DNA from: Hymenobacter sp. APR13
GTDB taxonomy: Bacteria > Bacteroidota > Bacteroidia > Cytophagales > Hymenobacteraceae
Direction: 5' to 3'
DNA length: 64,000 nucleotides
Assembly (NCBI RefSeq): GCF_000737515.1
Contig: NZ_CP006587.1
Span: 4,025,001-4,089,000 of the forward strand
How positions within the stretch are numbered: the stretch's first letter is position 1; each line of letters opens with the position of its first letter. Positions 8,214 through 17,296 of the stretch are shown piece after piece. A program made the position numbers and the translations under genes. The notes beneath the pieces were generated by a model. The model worked only from the letters and a program-made list of their open reading frames with translations. It was not told the DNA's origin and searched no databases.

Positions 8214-8791
8214 TAGTAAATAATATTGGTGTTGAGTCCCCAGTGTTTGTCTTTTTCCCTCAATAGTTCTTCAAGAATAGAATCTTTATCCAGTGCAGAC
8301 TCAGATACGCTTCCGGTCCAGAAATCTGTAATTCTATTCTCGTTAGTCTCAAATAATAACACCCGCTGAGAGCGGCCAATGCCGCCCAGGTTATACATTA
8401 ACACAACAGTTTGGGCACCCACACCCAGGTAGAGTAACTGTCGGCTCGGTAGTTCCTCCAAAATGACATCAGTGGCATTATAGCGCTGACCATAATCGGC
8501 CATAGCAAATGGCTCACTGCTGAGACTGTCGTTTTGATGCAGAAAGGCAGAAATAACGGGCGGAATAGCACTGGCTTTTTTGTGTTCAGTAAGGCTGTCT
8601 TGCTGCACCTTGGTGATAAGAGCCACTAAATTCTGGTTGGCCAGAATAGCCGCTGTATCGGGCGTGTATATCGGATACTTTTTGGGTGCTTGTGAGCTGG
8701 GCGTAACCGGATGAAGAACTGATACAGGCTGTTTGTTGCCTTCCTGGCAACCCACTAGCAGCAGGCCGGTAAATAGCAAAAAGTGCTTCAT
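8210..8791 (-). CDS. Putative lipoprotein, function unknown
   Basis: A 193-residue protein that starts at the ATG at 8791 with a lipoprotein signal peptide (MKHFLLFTGLLLVGC; lipobox LLVGC, cysteine at residue 15). The frame extends further upstream, but those residues would destroy the signal. The mature part is polar with no recognisable domain. Base composition is visibly lower in G+C than the neighbours and runs of A/T occur in the coding sequence, which may indicate a recently acquired or weakly expressed gene. It converges on acpH. Confidence 0.7.
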   Translation of the reverse strand: MKHFLLFTGLLLVGCQEGNKQPVSVLHPVTPSSQAPKKYPIYTPDTAAILANQNLVALITKVQQDSLTEHKKASAIPPVISAFLHQNDSLSSEPFAMADYGQRYNATDVILEELPSRQLLYLGVGAQTVVLMYNLGGIGRSQRVLLFETNENRITDFWTGSVSESALDKDSILEELLREKDKHWGLNTNIIYY

Positions 8792-9019
8792 GGCCCAGGT
8801 AGCCGGACGGGAGAATAGCGCAGAAAGGGACATATGCAGCAGGACGATGATTCGGGCAAAGAACAAGGGAATATTCAGGAAAATACCGGGTAGTTGAAAT
8901 TTGATTTGTCCGCTGCCTTTCGTCGGTTTGTATTGCAGAAGCGTGGGTTTGTGTAGCTCCGGCGGGCTGGCGGGGGAAGACCTTTGTGCTGTTCAATCAT
9001 TCTTCTGATTCACTGCACA

Positions 9020-10015
9020 ATGAGCAACCTCAAACGAGTACCCCTGGGCAGCCAGGGTCTGGAAGTATCGGTAGAAGGCCTGGGCTGCATGGGCATGACC
9101 AGCGGCGTGGGCGGCATGAGCGTGTACGGCGAGGCCGACGAGCAGGAAAGCCTGGCCACCCTGCACCGCGCCCTGGAGCTGGGCGTAAACCTGCTGGATA
9201 CGGCCGACCTCTACGGCCCGCTCCTGAACGAGCAGCTGATAGGCCGCGCCATTGCCGGCCGCCGCCCCGACGTTATTCTGGCCACCAAATTCGGCTTCGA
9301 AGTAGACGACAGCGGCACCTTCACCGGCCAGCTCAACGGCCACCCCGCCTACGCCCGCAAGTGCCTGGAACGCTCCCTGCGCAACCTTGGCACCGACTAC
9401 GTGGACCTCTACTACCTGCACCGCCAGGACCCGCAGGTGCCCATCGAGGACAGCATCGGGGAGATGAGCCGCCTTGTGGAGGAAGGCAAGGTGCGCTACC
9501 TGGGCGTGTCGGAAACGCCGGCCGCGGTGCTGCGCCGGGCCCACGCCGTGCACCCCATCACGGCTCTGCAAACCGAATACTCGCTGTTTGATAGGGGCGT
9601 GGAGGAAACCGGCGCCTTACAGACGGCGCGGGAGCTGGGCATCGGGTTTGTGGCCTACTCGCCGCTGGGCCGGGGCTTTCTCTCGGGCGACATCAAGAGC
9701 CCCGACGATTTCGAGGCCAACGACTCGCGCCGGATTTTCCCGCGCTTCCAGGGCGAGAACTTCTACAAGAATCTGGAGCTGGTGCAGAAGCTCGAAACCC
9801 TGGCCGCGGCCAAAGGCGTAACCTCGACGCAACTGGCACTGGCCTGGGTGCTGGCTCAGGGCGTGGTGGCCATTCCGGGCACCAAGCGGCGCAAGTACCT
9901 GGAGCAGAATGTAGCCGCCGCCTACCTCACCCTCAGCCCCCAGGAGCTGGCCGAGCTGGAAGCCATCATGCCAGTCGGCGGCGCAGTAGGTGCAGCATAT
10001 CCGGCTGGTTTCTAG
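9020..10015 (+). CDS. Aldo/keto reductase
   Basis: A 331-residue (beta/alpha)8-barrel NADPH-dependent carbonyl reductase. The catalytic tetrad is visible: Asp and Tyr in [14 protein letters not shown], Lys in ILATKFGF and His in YYLHRQDP. The coenzyme-binding end is [14 protein letters not shown]. The IPGT-type C-terminus and the GMGCMGMT-like start place it with the AKR13/YakC-like group acting on aldehydes, although the substrate is unknown. The frame opens earlier with a TTG, but the ATG at 9020 gives the normal N-terminus. An AraC regulator and a second reductase gene follow on the same strand. Confidence 0.9.
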   Translation: MSNLKRVPLGSQGLEVSVEGLGCMGMTSGVGGMSVYGEADEQESLATLHRALELGVNLLDTADLYGPLLNEQLIGRAIAGRRPDVILATKFGFEVDDSGTFTGQLNGHPAYARKCLERSLRNLGTDYVDLYYLHRQDPQVPIEDSIGEMSRLVEEGKVRYLGVSETPAAVLRRAHAVHPITALQTEYSLFDRGVEETGALQTARELGIGFVAYSPLGRGFLSGDIKSPDDFEANDSRRIFPRFQGENFYKNLELVQKLETLAAAKGVTSTQLALAWVLAQGVVAIPGTKRRKYLEQNVAAAYLTLSPQELAELEAIMPVGGAVGAAYPAGF

Positions 10016-10028
10016 GGCCTGAATGGCT

Positions 10029-10065
10029 GTAGAGGCGCGTATTCGCGTCTCGTCGTTGCTGACGT
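10029..10065. repeat. Single arm of repeat family C
   Basis: GTAGAGGCGCGTATTCGCGTCTCGTCGTTG is one hairpin arm of the family that occurs as pairs at 12515, 26080, 30729, 41304 and 41417. The stem bases differ from those copies (GCGTATTCGC), but pairing is kept. Confidence 0.65.
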
Positions 10066-10100
10066 TGAAGCAGTTTGTAGAAGTCGGCTGAAGTGTAAAA

Positions 10101-10202
10101 GAACGTCATGCTGAGCTTGCCGAAGCATCTCGCGCGCTGATGTTGTAGGAGTAATCCGGCGTCAGCACGCGAGATGCTTCGGCAAGCTCAGCATGACGTT
10201 CT
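10101..10202. repeat. Palindromic repeat pair, family B, copy 2
   Basis: Inverted arms GAACGTCATGCTGAGCTTGC... and ...GCAAGCTCAGCATGACGTTC enclose an inner pair (GCATCTCGCG / CGCGAGATGC) that differs from copies 1 and 4, where the inner pair reads CTACCGCTTCG/CGAAGCGGTAG. The two arms of one copy therefore match each other better than they match other copies. Confidence 0.85.
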
Positions 10203-10284
10203 GGTTATCGTAGCGTTTTCAGCCGCCGGACCGGACCGGTACCACGCCGGCCGGCTTATCTTGTGCTTTCCTTGTTCTTGTGTT

Positions 10285-11196
10285 ATGAAACCAGCCACCC
10301 CACCATTCCGCCTGCTTGCCTCGGTGAGCGACTTTGCCCGGCATTTCGGGTTTCCGCCGCCGGTGCATCCGCTGCTGTCGGTGGTGGATCTGGCCCAACA
10401 CCGCAACCCGCCCGTCACGGGGCCGGCTTTGCGGCAGCTCTACATCATTGCCCTTAAAAAAGGGCTGAAAGGCCGCCTGCAATACGGGCACCACGCGTAC
10501 GATTTCAGCGAGGGCGTGCTGGCTTTCTACGCCCCCGGCCAGGTGTGTGCCAGCGACCCGTCGGTGGATGTGTCGGAGCTGGAGGGCTGGCTGCTGGTGT
10601 TTCACCCCGATCTGCTGCTCAAGCACCCGTTGGGCCGCAAAATCCTCAGCTACGGCTTTTTCTCCTACCAGGTAAACGAGGCCCTGCACCTCTCGGCCCG
10701 TGAGGAACAGCTGCTGGAAGGGTTGGTGCACACCATCCGCACGGAGCACGAGCAGCCCATTGACACCTTCAGCCAAGATGTGCTGGTGGCCCAGCTGGAT
10801 GTGCTGCTGAGCTACGCCAACCGCTTCTACCACCGGCAGTTCCTCACCCGCCGCACCGCCGGCCCCGACCTGCTTTCCCGCTTCGAGGAGCTGCTGCACC
10901 AATACTTTGCCGAGGAAGCCGGCCGCCCCCTGCCCACCGTGCAGCACTTCGCCGACGCCCTGCACGTGTCGCCGGCCTACCTCAGCGACCTGCTGCGCAC
11001 CCTCACCGGCCAGAGCACCCAGCAGCACATTCACCAGGCCCTCATCGAGCGGGCCAAGCAGCTGCTGCTCAGTACGTCGCTGTCGGTAAACGAAACGGCC
11101 TACCAGCTGGGCTTCGAGTATCCGCAGTATTTCACCCGTCTGTTCAAAAGCAAAACCGGCTTCACACCCGCCGCCTTCCGCCTGTCGGTGCAGTAG
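10285..11196 (+). CDS. AraC-family transcriptional regulator
   Basis: A 303-residue protein with an N-terminal cupin-like sensing half and a C-terminal double helix-turn-helix (about residues 205-303). The signature LPTVQHFADALHVSPAYLSDLL...ERAKQLLLSTSLSVNETAYQLGFEYPQYFTRLFKSKTGFTPAAFR is typical of AraC/XylS DNA-binding domains. The ATG at 10285 is preferred over an earlier start that lies inside a repeat. It stands between two aldo/keto reductase genes on the same strand. Relatives with this layout commonly control a neighbouring oxidoreductase, so regulation of one or both is a reasonable inference. Confidence 0.9.
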   Translation: MKPATPPFRLLASVSDFARHFGFPPPVHPLLSVVDLAQHRNPPVTGPALRQLYIIALKKGLKGRLQYGHHAYDFSEGVLAFYAPGQVCASDPSVDVSELEGWLLVFHPDLLLKHPLGRKILSYGFFSYQVNEALHLSAREEQLLEGLVHTIRTEHEQPIDTFSQDVLVAQLDVLLSYANRFYHRQFLTRRTAGPDLLSRFEELLHQYFAEEAGRPLPTVQHFADALHVSPAYLSDLLRTLTGQSTQQHIHQALIERAKQLLLSTSLSVNETAYQLGFEYPQYFTRLFKSKTGFTPAAFRLSVQ

Positions 11197-11197
11197 G

Positions 11198-11350
11198 GCA
11201 GTAGCGCGAACTTTGCAGTTCGCCCCCCCGCGCCGTTCGGACGATTTCGTTTCAGCGAAGCAGTAGCGCGAACTCTGTAGTTCGTGCCTTCGCGCCGTTA
11301 GCACTGTTAGAACGGCGCGGGGACGCGAACTACAAAGTTCGCGCTACTGC
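11198..11350. repeat. Palindromic repeat cluster, family D
   Basis: GCAGTAGCGCGAACTTTGCAGTTCG is followed by a second copy near 11262 (AGTAGCGCGAACTCTGTAG) and an inverted copy ending GCGCTACTGC at 11350. It begins 2 bp after the AraC stop codon. A related pair with different inner bases lies at 46277-46370. Confidence 0.8.
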
Positions 11351-11384
11351 GCCGCTAACGGCTCCCCTTTTCACTTCCTTTCCT

Positions 11385-12445
11385 ATGCAACTGACTGATT
11401 TTCGCACCCTGGGCCGCTCCGGGCTAGTGGTGAGCCCGCTGGCGTTGGGCACCATGACGTTCGGCACCCCGCGCTGGGGTTCTTCGGATGAAGAATCGGC
11501 CGCCATTTTTTGGTGCTACGTGGAAGCCGGCGGTAATTTCATCGACACGGCCAACGTGTACGCCCAGGGTCGTAGCGAGGAACTGGTGGGCCGCTACGTG
11601 GCCGAGGGCCAGCTCCGCGACCAGCTGGTGCTGGCTACCAAATCGGGGTTCCATAGCGGGCAGCCGGGCAACCCGCACGGCGGCGGCAACGGCCGCAAGA
11701 GCATTCACCAGGCCCTGGAAGCCTCCCTGCGCCGCCTCCAAACCGACTACGTGGACCTGTACTGGCTGCACGTCTGGGACATGGTGACGCCCGTGGAGGA
11801 GGTGCTCCAGACCCTCGGCGACCTGGTGCGGGCGGGCAAAATCCGCTACTTCGCCTTCTCCGATATTCCTGCTTGGTACGCCACCAAAGCCGCCACGCTG
11901 GCCGCCGCCCACGGCATTCCGGGCCCCATTGCCCTGCAACTGGAATACTCGCTGGTGGAGCGCAGCATCGAGCACGAGTACGTGCCCGCCGCCCGCGAGT
12001 GTGGGCTGGGCATCACACCCTGGAGCCCGCTGGCGGCCGGGTTTCTGGCCGGCAAGTACCAGCGCCCCAGCGGTCCGGACACCAAAGCCCGCGGCGAAGG
12101 CCGCCTCGCCGGCCCCAATCCGTTTCAGGACAGCAAGTTCACCGAGCGTAACTGGCAGATTCTGGCGGGGCTGCAGACCGTAGCCGCCGAGCTGGACCGG
12201 CCCCGGCCCAGGTGGCGCTGGCCTGGGCCCTGGCGCAGCCCGGCATCACCTCGCTTATCCTCGGGGCCAGCCAGCTCGCCCAGCTCCGCACCAATCTCGC
12301 CGCCCTCGATCTGTACCTGACGCCGGCGCACCTGCAGCAGCTGCACGAAGCCAGCGCCCCGGCCCCGGCCTTTCCCTACGCCATCTTCACGCCCGCAGTC
12401 AACAAAGGCGTTTTCGGCGGCGCATCCGTGCAGGGCTGGCAGTGA
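11385..12445 (+). pseudogene. Aldo/keto reductase, broken by a frameshift
   Basis: The first 270 codons encode a normal aldo/keto reductase, with the catalytic residues in FIDTANVYAQGRSEE, LATKSGFHSG and LYWLHVWD. Near 12198-12206, in the GC-rich string CCGGCCCCGGCCC, the frame is lost. The expected continuation AQVALAWALAQPGITSLILGASQLAQLRTNL follows in another frame up to the stop at 12445. One missing base (or two extra) explains it. In the original frame translation ends at 12320 with an unrelated Pro/Ser-rich tail. This is either a true inactivating mutation or a base-calling error in a difficult GC run; the sequence alone cannot decide. Confidence 0.9.
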
Positions 12446-12514
12446 GGCGGTTTTCTGGGTGACATTGAGCGTCATGTAGAGGCGTAGCCGAAGCATCTCG
12501 CGTGCTGACGGTGG

Positions 12515-12624
12515 AACGATGTAGAGACGCAATATTTTGCGTCTCGTCGTTGAACGGCTGGTATTGCGCAGATCAAACAACATCAGCAACGACGAGACGC
12601 AAAATATTGCGTCTCTACATCGTT
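12515..12624. repeat. Palindromic repeat pair, family C
   Basis: Arms AACGATGTAGAGACGC... and ...GCGTCTCTACATCGTT are inverted. Each arm also holds its own hairpin GACGCAA-TATT-TTGCGTC. A fragment resembling families B and C (CCGAAGCATCTCGCGTGCTGACG) precedes it at about 12489. Confidence 0.85.
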
Positions 12625-12631
12625 CTGATAA

Positions 12632-12669
12632 AACAAGAAGAGCGACCCTTATGAGTCGCTCTTCTTGTT
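12632..12669. terminator. Bidirectional terminator between the broken reductase and the FKBP gene
   Basis: A 15-bp perfect stem (AACAAGAAGAGCGAC / GTCGCTCTTCTTGTT) encloses an 8-nt loop and has T-rich flanks on both sides. It serves the minus-strand FKBP gene, 19 bp away, and could also stop the plus-strand reductase transcript. Confidence 0.85.
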
Positions 12670-12687
12670 TTTCAGAATGCCAAAAAC

Positions 12688-13203
12688 CTAGTGCTGGTGG
12701 CCGCCTTCGCCGTGCACGTGGCCGTGGTCCATTTCTTCCTGGGTGGCGTCGCGCACCTCGGCTACTTTGCCGTCGAAGTGCATCACCATGCCGGCCAGGG
12801 GGTGGTTGAAGTCCATTTTCACGGCCGAGTCGCCAATTTCCACCACTTTGCCCTGCATGTGGTGGCCCTGGTTGTCGGCCATGGGCAGGAAGTTGCCGAC
12901 CTGCAGCATCTCCTCGTCAATCTGGCCGTCGATTTCGAACACGTTTTTTGGGATTTCGACTACGGCCTGCTGGTCGTACTCGCCGTAGGCCTGCTCGGGG
13001 GTGAGCGAGAAGGTGAACGAGTCGCCGGACTGCTTGCCGCTGAGCTGACGCTCGAATTCCTCGGGCAGGCCGCTCTGGCCGAACAGGAACACCATCGGCG
13101 CATCTTCCTCGGCCGATTCTACGAGGACTTTCTCTTGGTTTTCGTCGGTTACGCTCAGGTCGTAGGTGATGGTAACGACTTTGTTTTCGCTGATTTGAGC
13201 CAT
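12688..13203 (-). CDS. SlyD-like FKBP-type peptidyl-prolyl cis-trans isomerase
   Basis: A 171-residue protein with the SlyD arrangement: an FKBP domain split by an insert-in-flap chaperone domain, then a His-rich tail. Recognisable parts are YDLSVTDENQEKV, FLFGQSGLPEEFERQLSGKQSGDSFTFSLTPEQAYGEYD, the MQGKVVEIGDSAVKMDFNHPLAG block and the end DHGHVHGEGGHQH. SlyD catalyses prolyl isomerisation, acts as a cytosolic chaperone and binds Ni2+/Zn2+ through its His-rich tail. The tail here is short but clearly His-rich. The start is the ATG at 13203. It is a single-gene transcript. Confidence 0.9.
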   Translation of the reverse strand: MAQISENKVVTITYDLSVTDENQEKVLVESAEEDAPMVFLFGQSGLPEEFERQLSGKQSGDSFTFSLTPEQAYGEYDQQAVVEIPKNVFEIDGQIDEEMLQVGNFLPMADNQGHHMQGKVVEIGDSAVKMDFNHPLAGMVMHFDGKVAEVRDATQEEMDHGHVHGEGGHQH

Positions 13204-13442
13204 ATGCGGGGTGGGCGCGGGCGCGCCGGGGCATGGGGGTGAGGAATGGGTTTGAGGGGGCTAGTTACGGAATTAGCCCGGATTTGTCGAACCGATAACC
13301 ATCAACGCCGGCCTGCGGGGGCAGTTTCCGGGGTGCAATATTTCGGCATTCCCGGCGGCGCGGGCGGCGGGGCCGTATAGCCAGGCGGCCGGGCTTTCGC
13401 CCGGCCACTCTTCCCCAACAGTACCGGATATCTACCTTTCTC

Positions 13443-15050
13443 ATGGCTAAGAACCCGCCTAAGTTTAAAACGCCCAATTCTCCCCAGCCCGCCGACCTCA
13501 GCGGCGGTGATAAAATCACCACCTCGTCGGGCCGCCCCGTCGATGATATTCAGAACTCCATCACGGCCGGTCCGCGCGGACCGGTGCTGCAGGAAGACTA
13601 CGTGGCCTTCGAGCGTCTGGCCCACTTCAACCGGGAGCGAATTCCCGAGCGGGTGGTGCACGCCAAGGGCGTGGGTGCGCAGGGCACGTTCACCGTCACC
13701 CACGACATCACGCAGTACACCCGCGCCAAGCTGTTCAGCCAGGTAGGCAACCAGTGCGACATCCTGTCGCGCTTCAGCACGGTGGCTGGCGAGCGAGGCT
13801 CGGCCGATTCGGCACGCGACCCGCGCGGCTTTTCGCTCAAGTTCTACACCGAAGGCGGCAACTGGGACATGGTAGGCAACAACACGCCCGTGTTCTTTGT
13901 GAAGGACGGCCAGAAGTTCCCCGACTTCATCCACTCCCAGAAGCGCGACCCATATACCAACCTGCGTAGCAAAACGGTGATGTGGGACTTCTGGAGCCTG
14001 CTGCCCGAAAGCCTGCACCAGGTGCTCATTCTGATGAGCGACCGTGGCACGCCCTACGGCATCCGCCACATGCACGGCTACGGCTCGCACACGTTCTCGA
14101 TGATCAACAAGGACAACGTGCGCACCTGGGTGAAATTCCACTTCCTCACCCAGCAGGGCATCAAAAACTTCACCGATGCCGAAGCCAACGAAATGGCCGG
14201 ACTCGACCCCGATTTCAGCCAGCACGACCTCGTGGACGCCATTGCGCGCAAGGACTTCCCGAAGTGGAAGCTCTTCATCCAGACTATGCCCGAGGACCAG
14301 GCCGCGACCTACAAGTGGAACTCGTTCGATGTGACCAAGGTGTGGCCACACGCCGATTTCCCGCTGCAGGAAGTGGGCGTATTGGAGTTGAACCGGATTC
14401 CGGAAAACTACCACGCCTTCGTGGAGCAGGCCTCGTACTCGCCTTCGAACGTGGTGGACGGCATCGGCTTCTCGCCCGATAAGATGCTGCAGACCCGCCT
14501 GCTGGCCTACCCCGATGCACACCGCTACCGCGTGGGCGTCAACTACGACCAGCTGCCGGCCAACCGCAACCCCTTCGCCACCAGCCACTACCAGCGCGAC
14601 GGCCATATGGCCTTCGGCAACAACGGCGGCCCCGGCGTGAACTACTACCCCAACTCCTTCGGCGGCCCCACCGAGGACAAGAGCGTGAGCGAGTACGCCT
14701 ACCCGATTGAGGCGACCCGCGCCGCCCGCTTCGACCGCAACGCCCCCGGCGATGACGACCACTACACCCAGCCCGGCGACCTGTTCCGCCTGATGACGGA
14801 AAAGGCCCAGGACGATACCATCAAGAACATCGTGGGCCACATGGACGGCATCGAAGGCCCCAAGCGCGACGAAATCATCAAGCGCCAACTGGGCCACTGG
14901 TACAAGGTGGACGAGAAGCTGGGCAACGGCATTGCCGCCGGCCTGAACGTGCAGCTGCCTGAGTACCCGCTCAATGGCCAGCTCAAGGCCCTGCGCGCCA
15001 AATACGCCCCCGCCTCCGCCCTAGATAAAACGCCCCACGGCGCGGCGTAG
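13443..15050 (+). CDS. Haem catalase
   Basis: A 535-residue monofunctional catalase degrading hydrogen peroxide to water and oxygen. The distal His lies in the signature FNRERIPERVVHAKGVGAQGTF, the conserved Asn in GNNTPVFF and the proximal haem-ligating Tyr in RLLAYPDAHRYRVG. The length fits the small-subunit clade with an extended C-terminus (NADPH-binding type). There is no signal peptide, so it is cytoplasmic. The ATG at 13443 is the first plausible start. The gene stands alone between a divergent slyD-like gene and a strong hairpin terminator flanked by repeats. Confidence 0.95.
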   Translation: MAKNPPKFKTPNSPQPADLSGGDKITTSSGRPVDDIQNSITAGPRGPVLQEDYVAFERLAHFNRERIPERVVHAKGVGAQGTFTVTHDITQYTRAKLFSQVGNQCDILSRFSTVAGERGSADSARDPRGFSLKFYTEGGNWDMVGNNTPVFFVKDGQKFPDFIHSQKRDPYTNLRSKTVMWDFWSLLPESLHQVLILMSDRGTPYGIRHMHGYGSHTFSMINKDNVRTWVKFHFLTQQGIKNFTDAEANEMAGLDPDFSQHDLVDAIARKDFPKWKLFIQTMPEDQAATYKWNSFDVTKVWPHADFPLQEVGVLELNRIPENYHAFVEQASYSPSNVVDGIGFSPDKMLQTRLLAYPDAHRYRVGVNYDQLPANRNPFATSHYQRDGHMAFGNNGGPGVNYYPNSFGGPTEDKSVSEYAYPIEATRAARFDRNAPGDDDHYTQPGDLFRLMTEKAQDDTIKNIVGHMDGIEGPKRDEIIKRQLGHWYKVDEKLGNGIAAGLNVQLPEYPLNGQLKALRAKYAPASALDKTPHGAA

Positions 15051-15054
15051 CGGG

Positions 15055-15096
15055 CCTCACCCCCTAGCCCCCTCTCCAAAAGAGAGGGGGAACTAG
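15055..15096. repeat. Interspersed repeat, family A, copy 2
   Basis: CCTCACCCCCTAGCCCC...AGAGGGGGAACTAG begins 4 bp after the catalase stop codon. An inverted copy lies at 15181-15222, on the other side of the terminator. Confidence 0.85.
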
Positions 15097-15116
15097 TGTC
15101 TAACCTTCTAGAAGTG

Positions 15117-15152
15117 AAAAAGGGCCATTCAGCTTGCTGAATGGCCCTTTTT
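15117..15152. terminator. Bidirectional terminator between catalase and helicase genes
   Basis: The stem AAAAAGGGCCATTCAGC with a TTGC loop is followed by the exact complement and TTTTT. It can end both the catalase (plus) and helicase (minus) transcripts, which converge here. Confidence 0.9.
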
Positions 15153-15180
15153 GCGTTTGTGCTACGGCTAAAATCTAACA

Positions 15181-15222
15181 CTAATTCCCCCTCTCTTTTG
15201 GAGAGGGGGCTAGGGGGTGAGG
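15181..15222. repeat. Interspersed repeat, family A, copy 3 (inverted)
   Basis: The reverse complement of copy 2, ending 2 bp before the helicase stop codon. The two copies place a family A repeat directly at the 3' end of each convergent gene. Confidence 0.85.
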
Positions 15223-15224
15223 TT

Positions 15225-17240
15225 CTACTGCATCTCCCAGGCCGTCCGATACGCCCCGATGCTTTCCACGTAATCAAGGAAGGCCTTGTAGAAGGGGTGC
15301 GCGCCCAGGGTGCTGGAGTCGCCCACGAGCAGGAGCTTGCGGCGGGCCCGGGTCATGCCCACGTTCATGCGGCGGATGTCGCTCAGAAAGCCGATTTCGC
15401 CCTGGGGGTTCGAGCGGGTGAGACTGATGGCGATGATGTCGCGCTCCTGGCCCTGGAACGAGTCCACGGTGCCTACGCTCAGCATGCGGTGCTCCATGAG
15501 GCCCACCAGCTCGTCGTTTTCCTCGATGGCGTCCTTGAGGTAGTTGATCTGGGCGCGGTAAGGCGCAATCACGCCGATGGTGAGCAGGTCGGCTTCGTGG
15601 TCGGCCTGGTCGTAGGGCTCCAGCAGCTGCGCGAGGCGCTTGAGCAGCAGGTCGGCTTCCTCGGGGTTGGCCGTGGAGCGGCTTTCCTCGATGGTGATTT
15701 CCTGGAAGCCAAAGCCGGCCGTATCAAGAAACTCCACCGCCAGGTCGGGGGCGAAGCGCAGGTCGTAGTCGGGCAAATCGGCGTGGGCCACGGTGGGGGC
15801 GGCCACCAGCTTGCCGTCGTAGAACTGCTGGGAGCTGAACTCCATGATCTGCTCGTGCATGCGGTACTGCACCTGCAGCATGCGGGCCGTGTCGGGCTGG
15901 CGGCGGATGCACTTCTCGAACAGGGTTTCGCGCAGGCCGTCGCGGGCCGCCTTTTCGCTTTTCACGGTGGGCGGCAGCTGCTGATGGTCGCCGGCCAGCA
16001 CCACGCGGTTGGCCTTGGTAATCGGAATCCAGCAGCCCGGCTCCAGGGCCTGGGCGGCCTCGTCGATGAACACGGTTTCGTAGGTGAGGTGGCGGATGGC
16101 GCGGTTGCCGGCCCCTACCAGCGTGCAGGTAATCACCTGCACCTGCTCCAGCAGATCCTCCGTGATGTAGCGCTCCAGCTGGTCCGACTCCTGCAGCAGC
16201 TCGTGGGCCTGCTGCTTGAGCAACCGGCGCTGCTCGCGTTCCTCCCAGCCAAAGTGCTTCTTGAACTTGCCGGCCTGCTCCCGGTACTGCTCGGCCGTCT
16301 GGCGCAGGCTGCGCAGCTCGGGGTAGCTCTTGTGCGCCATAATCTGGGCGTCCAGCGTGTGTTGCAGCAGCAGGTCAGACACGCGCGAAGGGTTGCCCAT
16401 CCGGATGACGTTCACGCCGCGCTCGGCCAGTTTTTCCGTCAGCAAATCCACGGCCGTGTTGCTGGGGGCGCACACCAGCACCCGCCGCTCGCGCCGGATG
16501 GTTTCCAGGATGGCCTGCACCAGGGTGGTGGTTTTGCCGGTGCCGGGCGGGCCGTGGATGATGGCTACATCCTGGGCCGCCAGCACGTGGCGCACGGCCG
16601 ACAGCTGGCTTTCGTTCAGGGGCGAGGGGTAGTAGAGCGTGGCTTCCGACTCCGGCTTGAAGCGGGCCGGTTTGGCGCCCAGCAGTACGTCGCGCAGCTC
16701 GGCCAGGCGCGAGTCGTAGGCGCCCATCACCTTGCCCAGGGCGTACTCCATCTCGCGGTAGCTCACCTCGTCGAAGGTCAGGTCCACGCCCAGCTTGCCC
16801 TCGTCCACCCAGTCGGGCAGGTCCTCCTTAGTGGTAGCGAGCAGGATTTTGTTGCGCTTGACGCTGGTCACCACGCCCGACAGCGTGGGCCGGTCGGAGC
16901 CCGAGCGGCCGGGGATGTTGCCGAACAAAGCCGCGTTTTTGCCCACCTGAAACAGGTGCAGCCCGCTGCCGCCCTGGCGCTCCAGCTCAATGACGAGCTT
17001 GCCACCGAAGCCGATGTCTTCCTTCGTGATTTTGACCGGGTACCAGGTGAGGCCCCGCTTCTGGCGCTCGGCAATGGTGGCCTGGGCGCTCTTAATTTTG
17101 AACTGTTCGAGGTCCTCCTGCTGCTCGAGCTTCATGAGGGCCTGCACCTTGCGCAGCTCCTTTTCGAGGGCGTAAGGTTCGGTATAGGTAGGTTGTTCAG
17201 CCAACAGCTTGGGTTCTATTGTAGGGTTGGTTTCTAACAA
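15225..17240 (-). CDS. SF1 DNA/RNA helicase, IGHMBP2/Upf1-like
   Basis: A 671-residue superfamily 1B helicase. Walker A is GPPGTGKTTT (about residue 228), Walker B is FIDEAAQALEPGCW (about 390), and later motifs are VVLAGDHQQLPPTV, SVGTVDSFQGQERDII and MNVGMTRARRKLLLVGD. An N-terminal region of about 200 residues holds the beta-barrel and stalk typical of the IGHMBP2 group, and a helical bundle (about 310-370) interrupts the ATPase core. No ATG exists before codon 36, so the TTG at 17240 is taken as the start because it keeps the usual N-terminal helix. These proteins unwind nucleic acids 5' to 3'; the cellular role in bacteria is not well defined. Confidence 0.9.
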   Translation of the reverse strand: MLETNPTIEPKLLAEQPTYTEPYALEKELRKVQALMKLEQQEDLEQFKIKSAQATIAERQKRGLTWYPVKITKEDIGFGGKLVIELERQGGSGLHLFQVGKNAALFGNIPGRSGSDRPTLSGVVTSVKRNKILLATTKEDLPDWVDEGKLGVDLTFDEVSYREMEYALGKVMGAYDSRLAELRDVLLGAKPARFKPESEATLYYPSPLNESQLSAVRHVLAAQDVAIIHGPPGTGKTTTLVQAILETIRRERRVLVCAPSNTAVDLLTEKLAERGVNVIRMGNPSRVSDLLLQHTLDAQIMAHKSYPELRSLRQTAEQYREQAGKFKKHFGWEEREQRRLLKQQAHELLQESDQLERYITEDLLEQVQVITCTLVGAGNRAIRHLTYETVFIDEAAQALEPGCWIPITKANRVVLAGDHQQLPPTVKSEKAARDGLRETLFEKCIRRQPDTARMLQVQYRMHEQIMEFSSQQFYDGKLVAAPTVAHADLPDYDLRFAPDLAVEFLDTAGFGFQEITIEESRSTANPEEADLLLKRLAQLLEPYDQADHEADLLTIGVIAPYRAQINYLKDAIEENDELVGLMEHRMLSVGTVDSFQGQERDIIAISLTRSNPQGEIGFLSDIRRMNVGMTRARRKLLLVGDSSTLGAHPFYKAFLDYVESIGAYRTAWEMQ

Positions 17241-17296
17241 CGAAACCGGGGAAAAGGTGGCCGAAGGTCGGGAGGATTTTGGGAATGGGCCGTTGG

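Noticed and set aside
8941..9000. Promoter TTTG...GACCTTTG before the aldo/keto reductase
   Set aside because: The -7 element lacks its leading T and the spacing to TTTG is about 27 nt, too long for the consensus.
13302..14897. 531-codon open frame on the minus strand opposite catalase
   Set aside because: High-GC shadow of a clear catalase gene; composition (Val/His/Gly/Ala) is an artefact of the sense codons.
15141..17237. 698-codon open frame on the plus strand opposite the helicase
   Set aside because: No domain, unbalanced composition, and the minus strand holds all helicase motifs.
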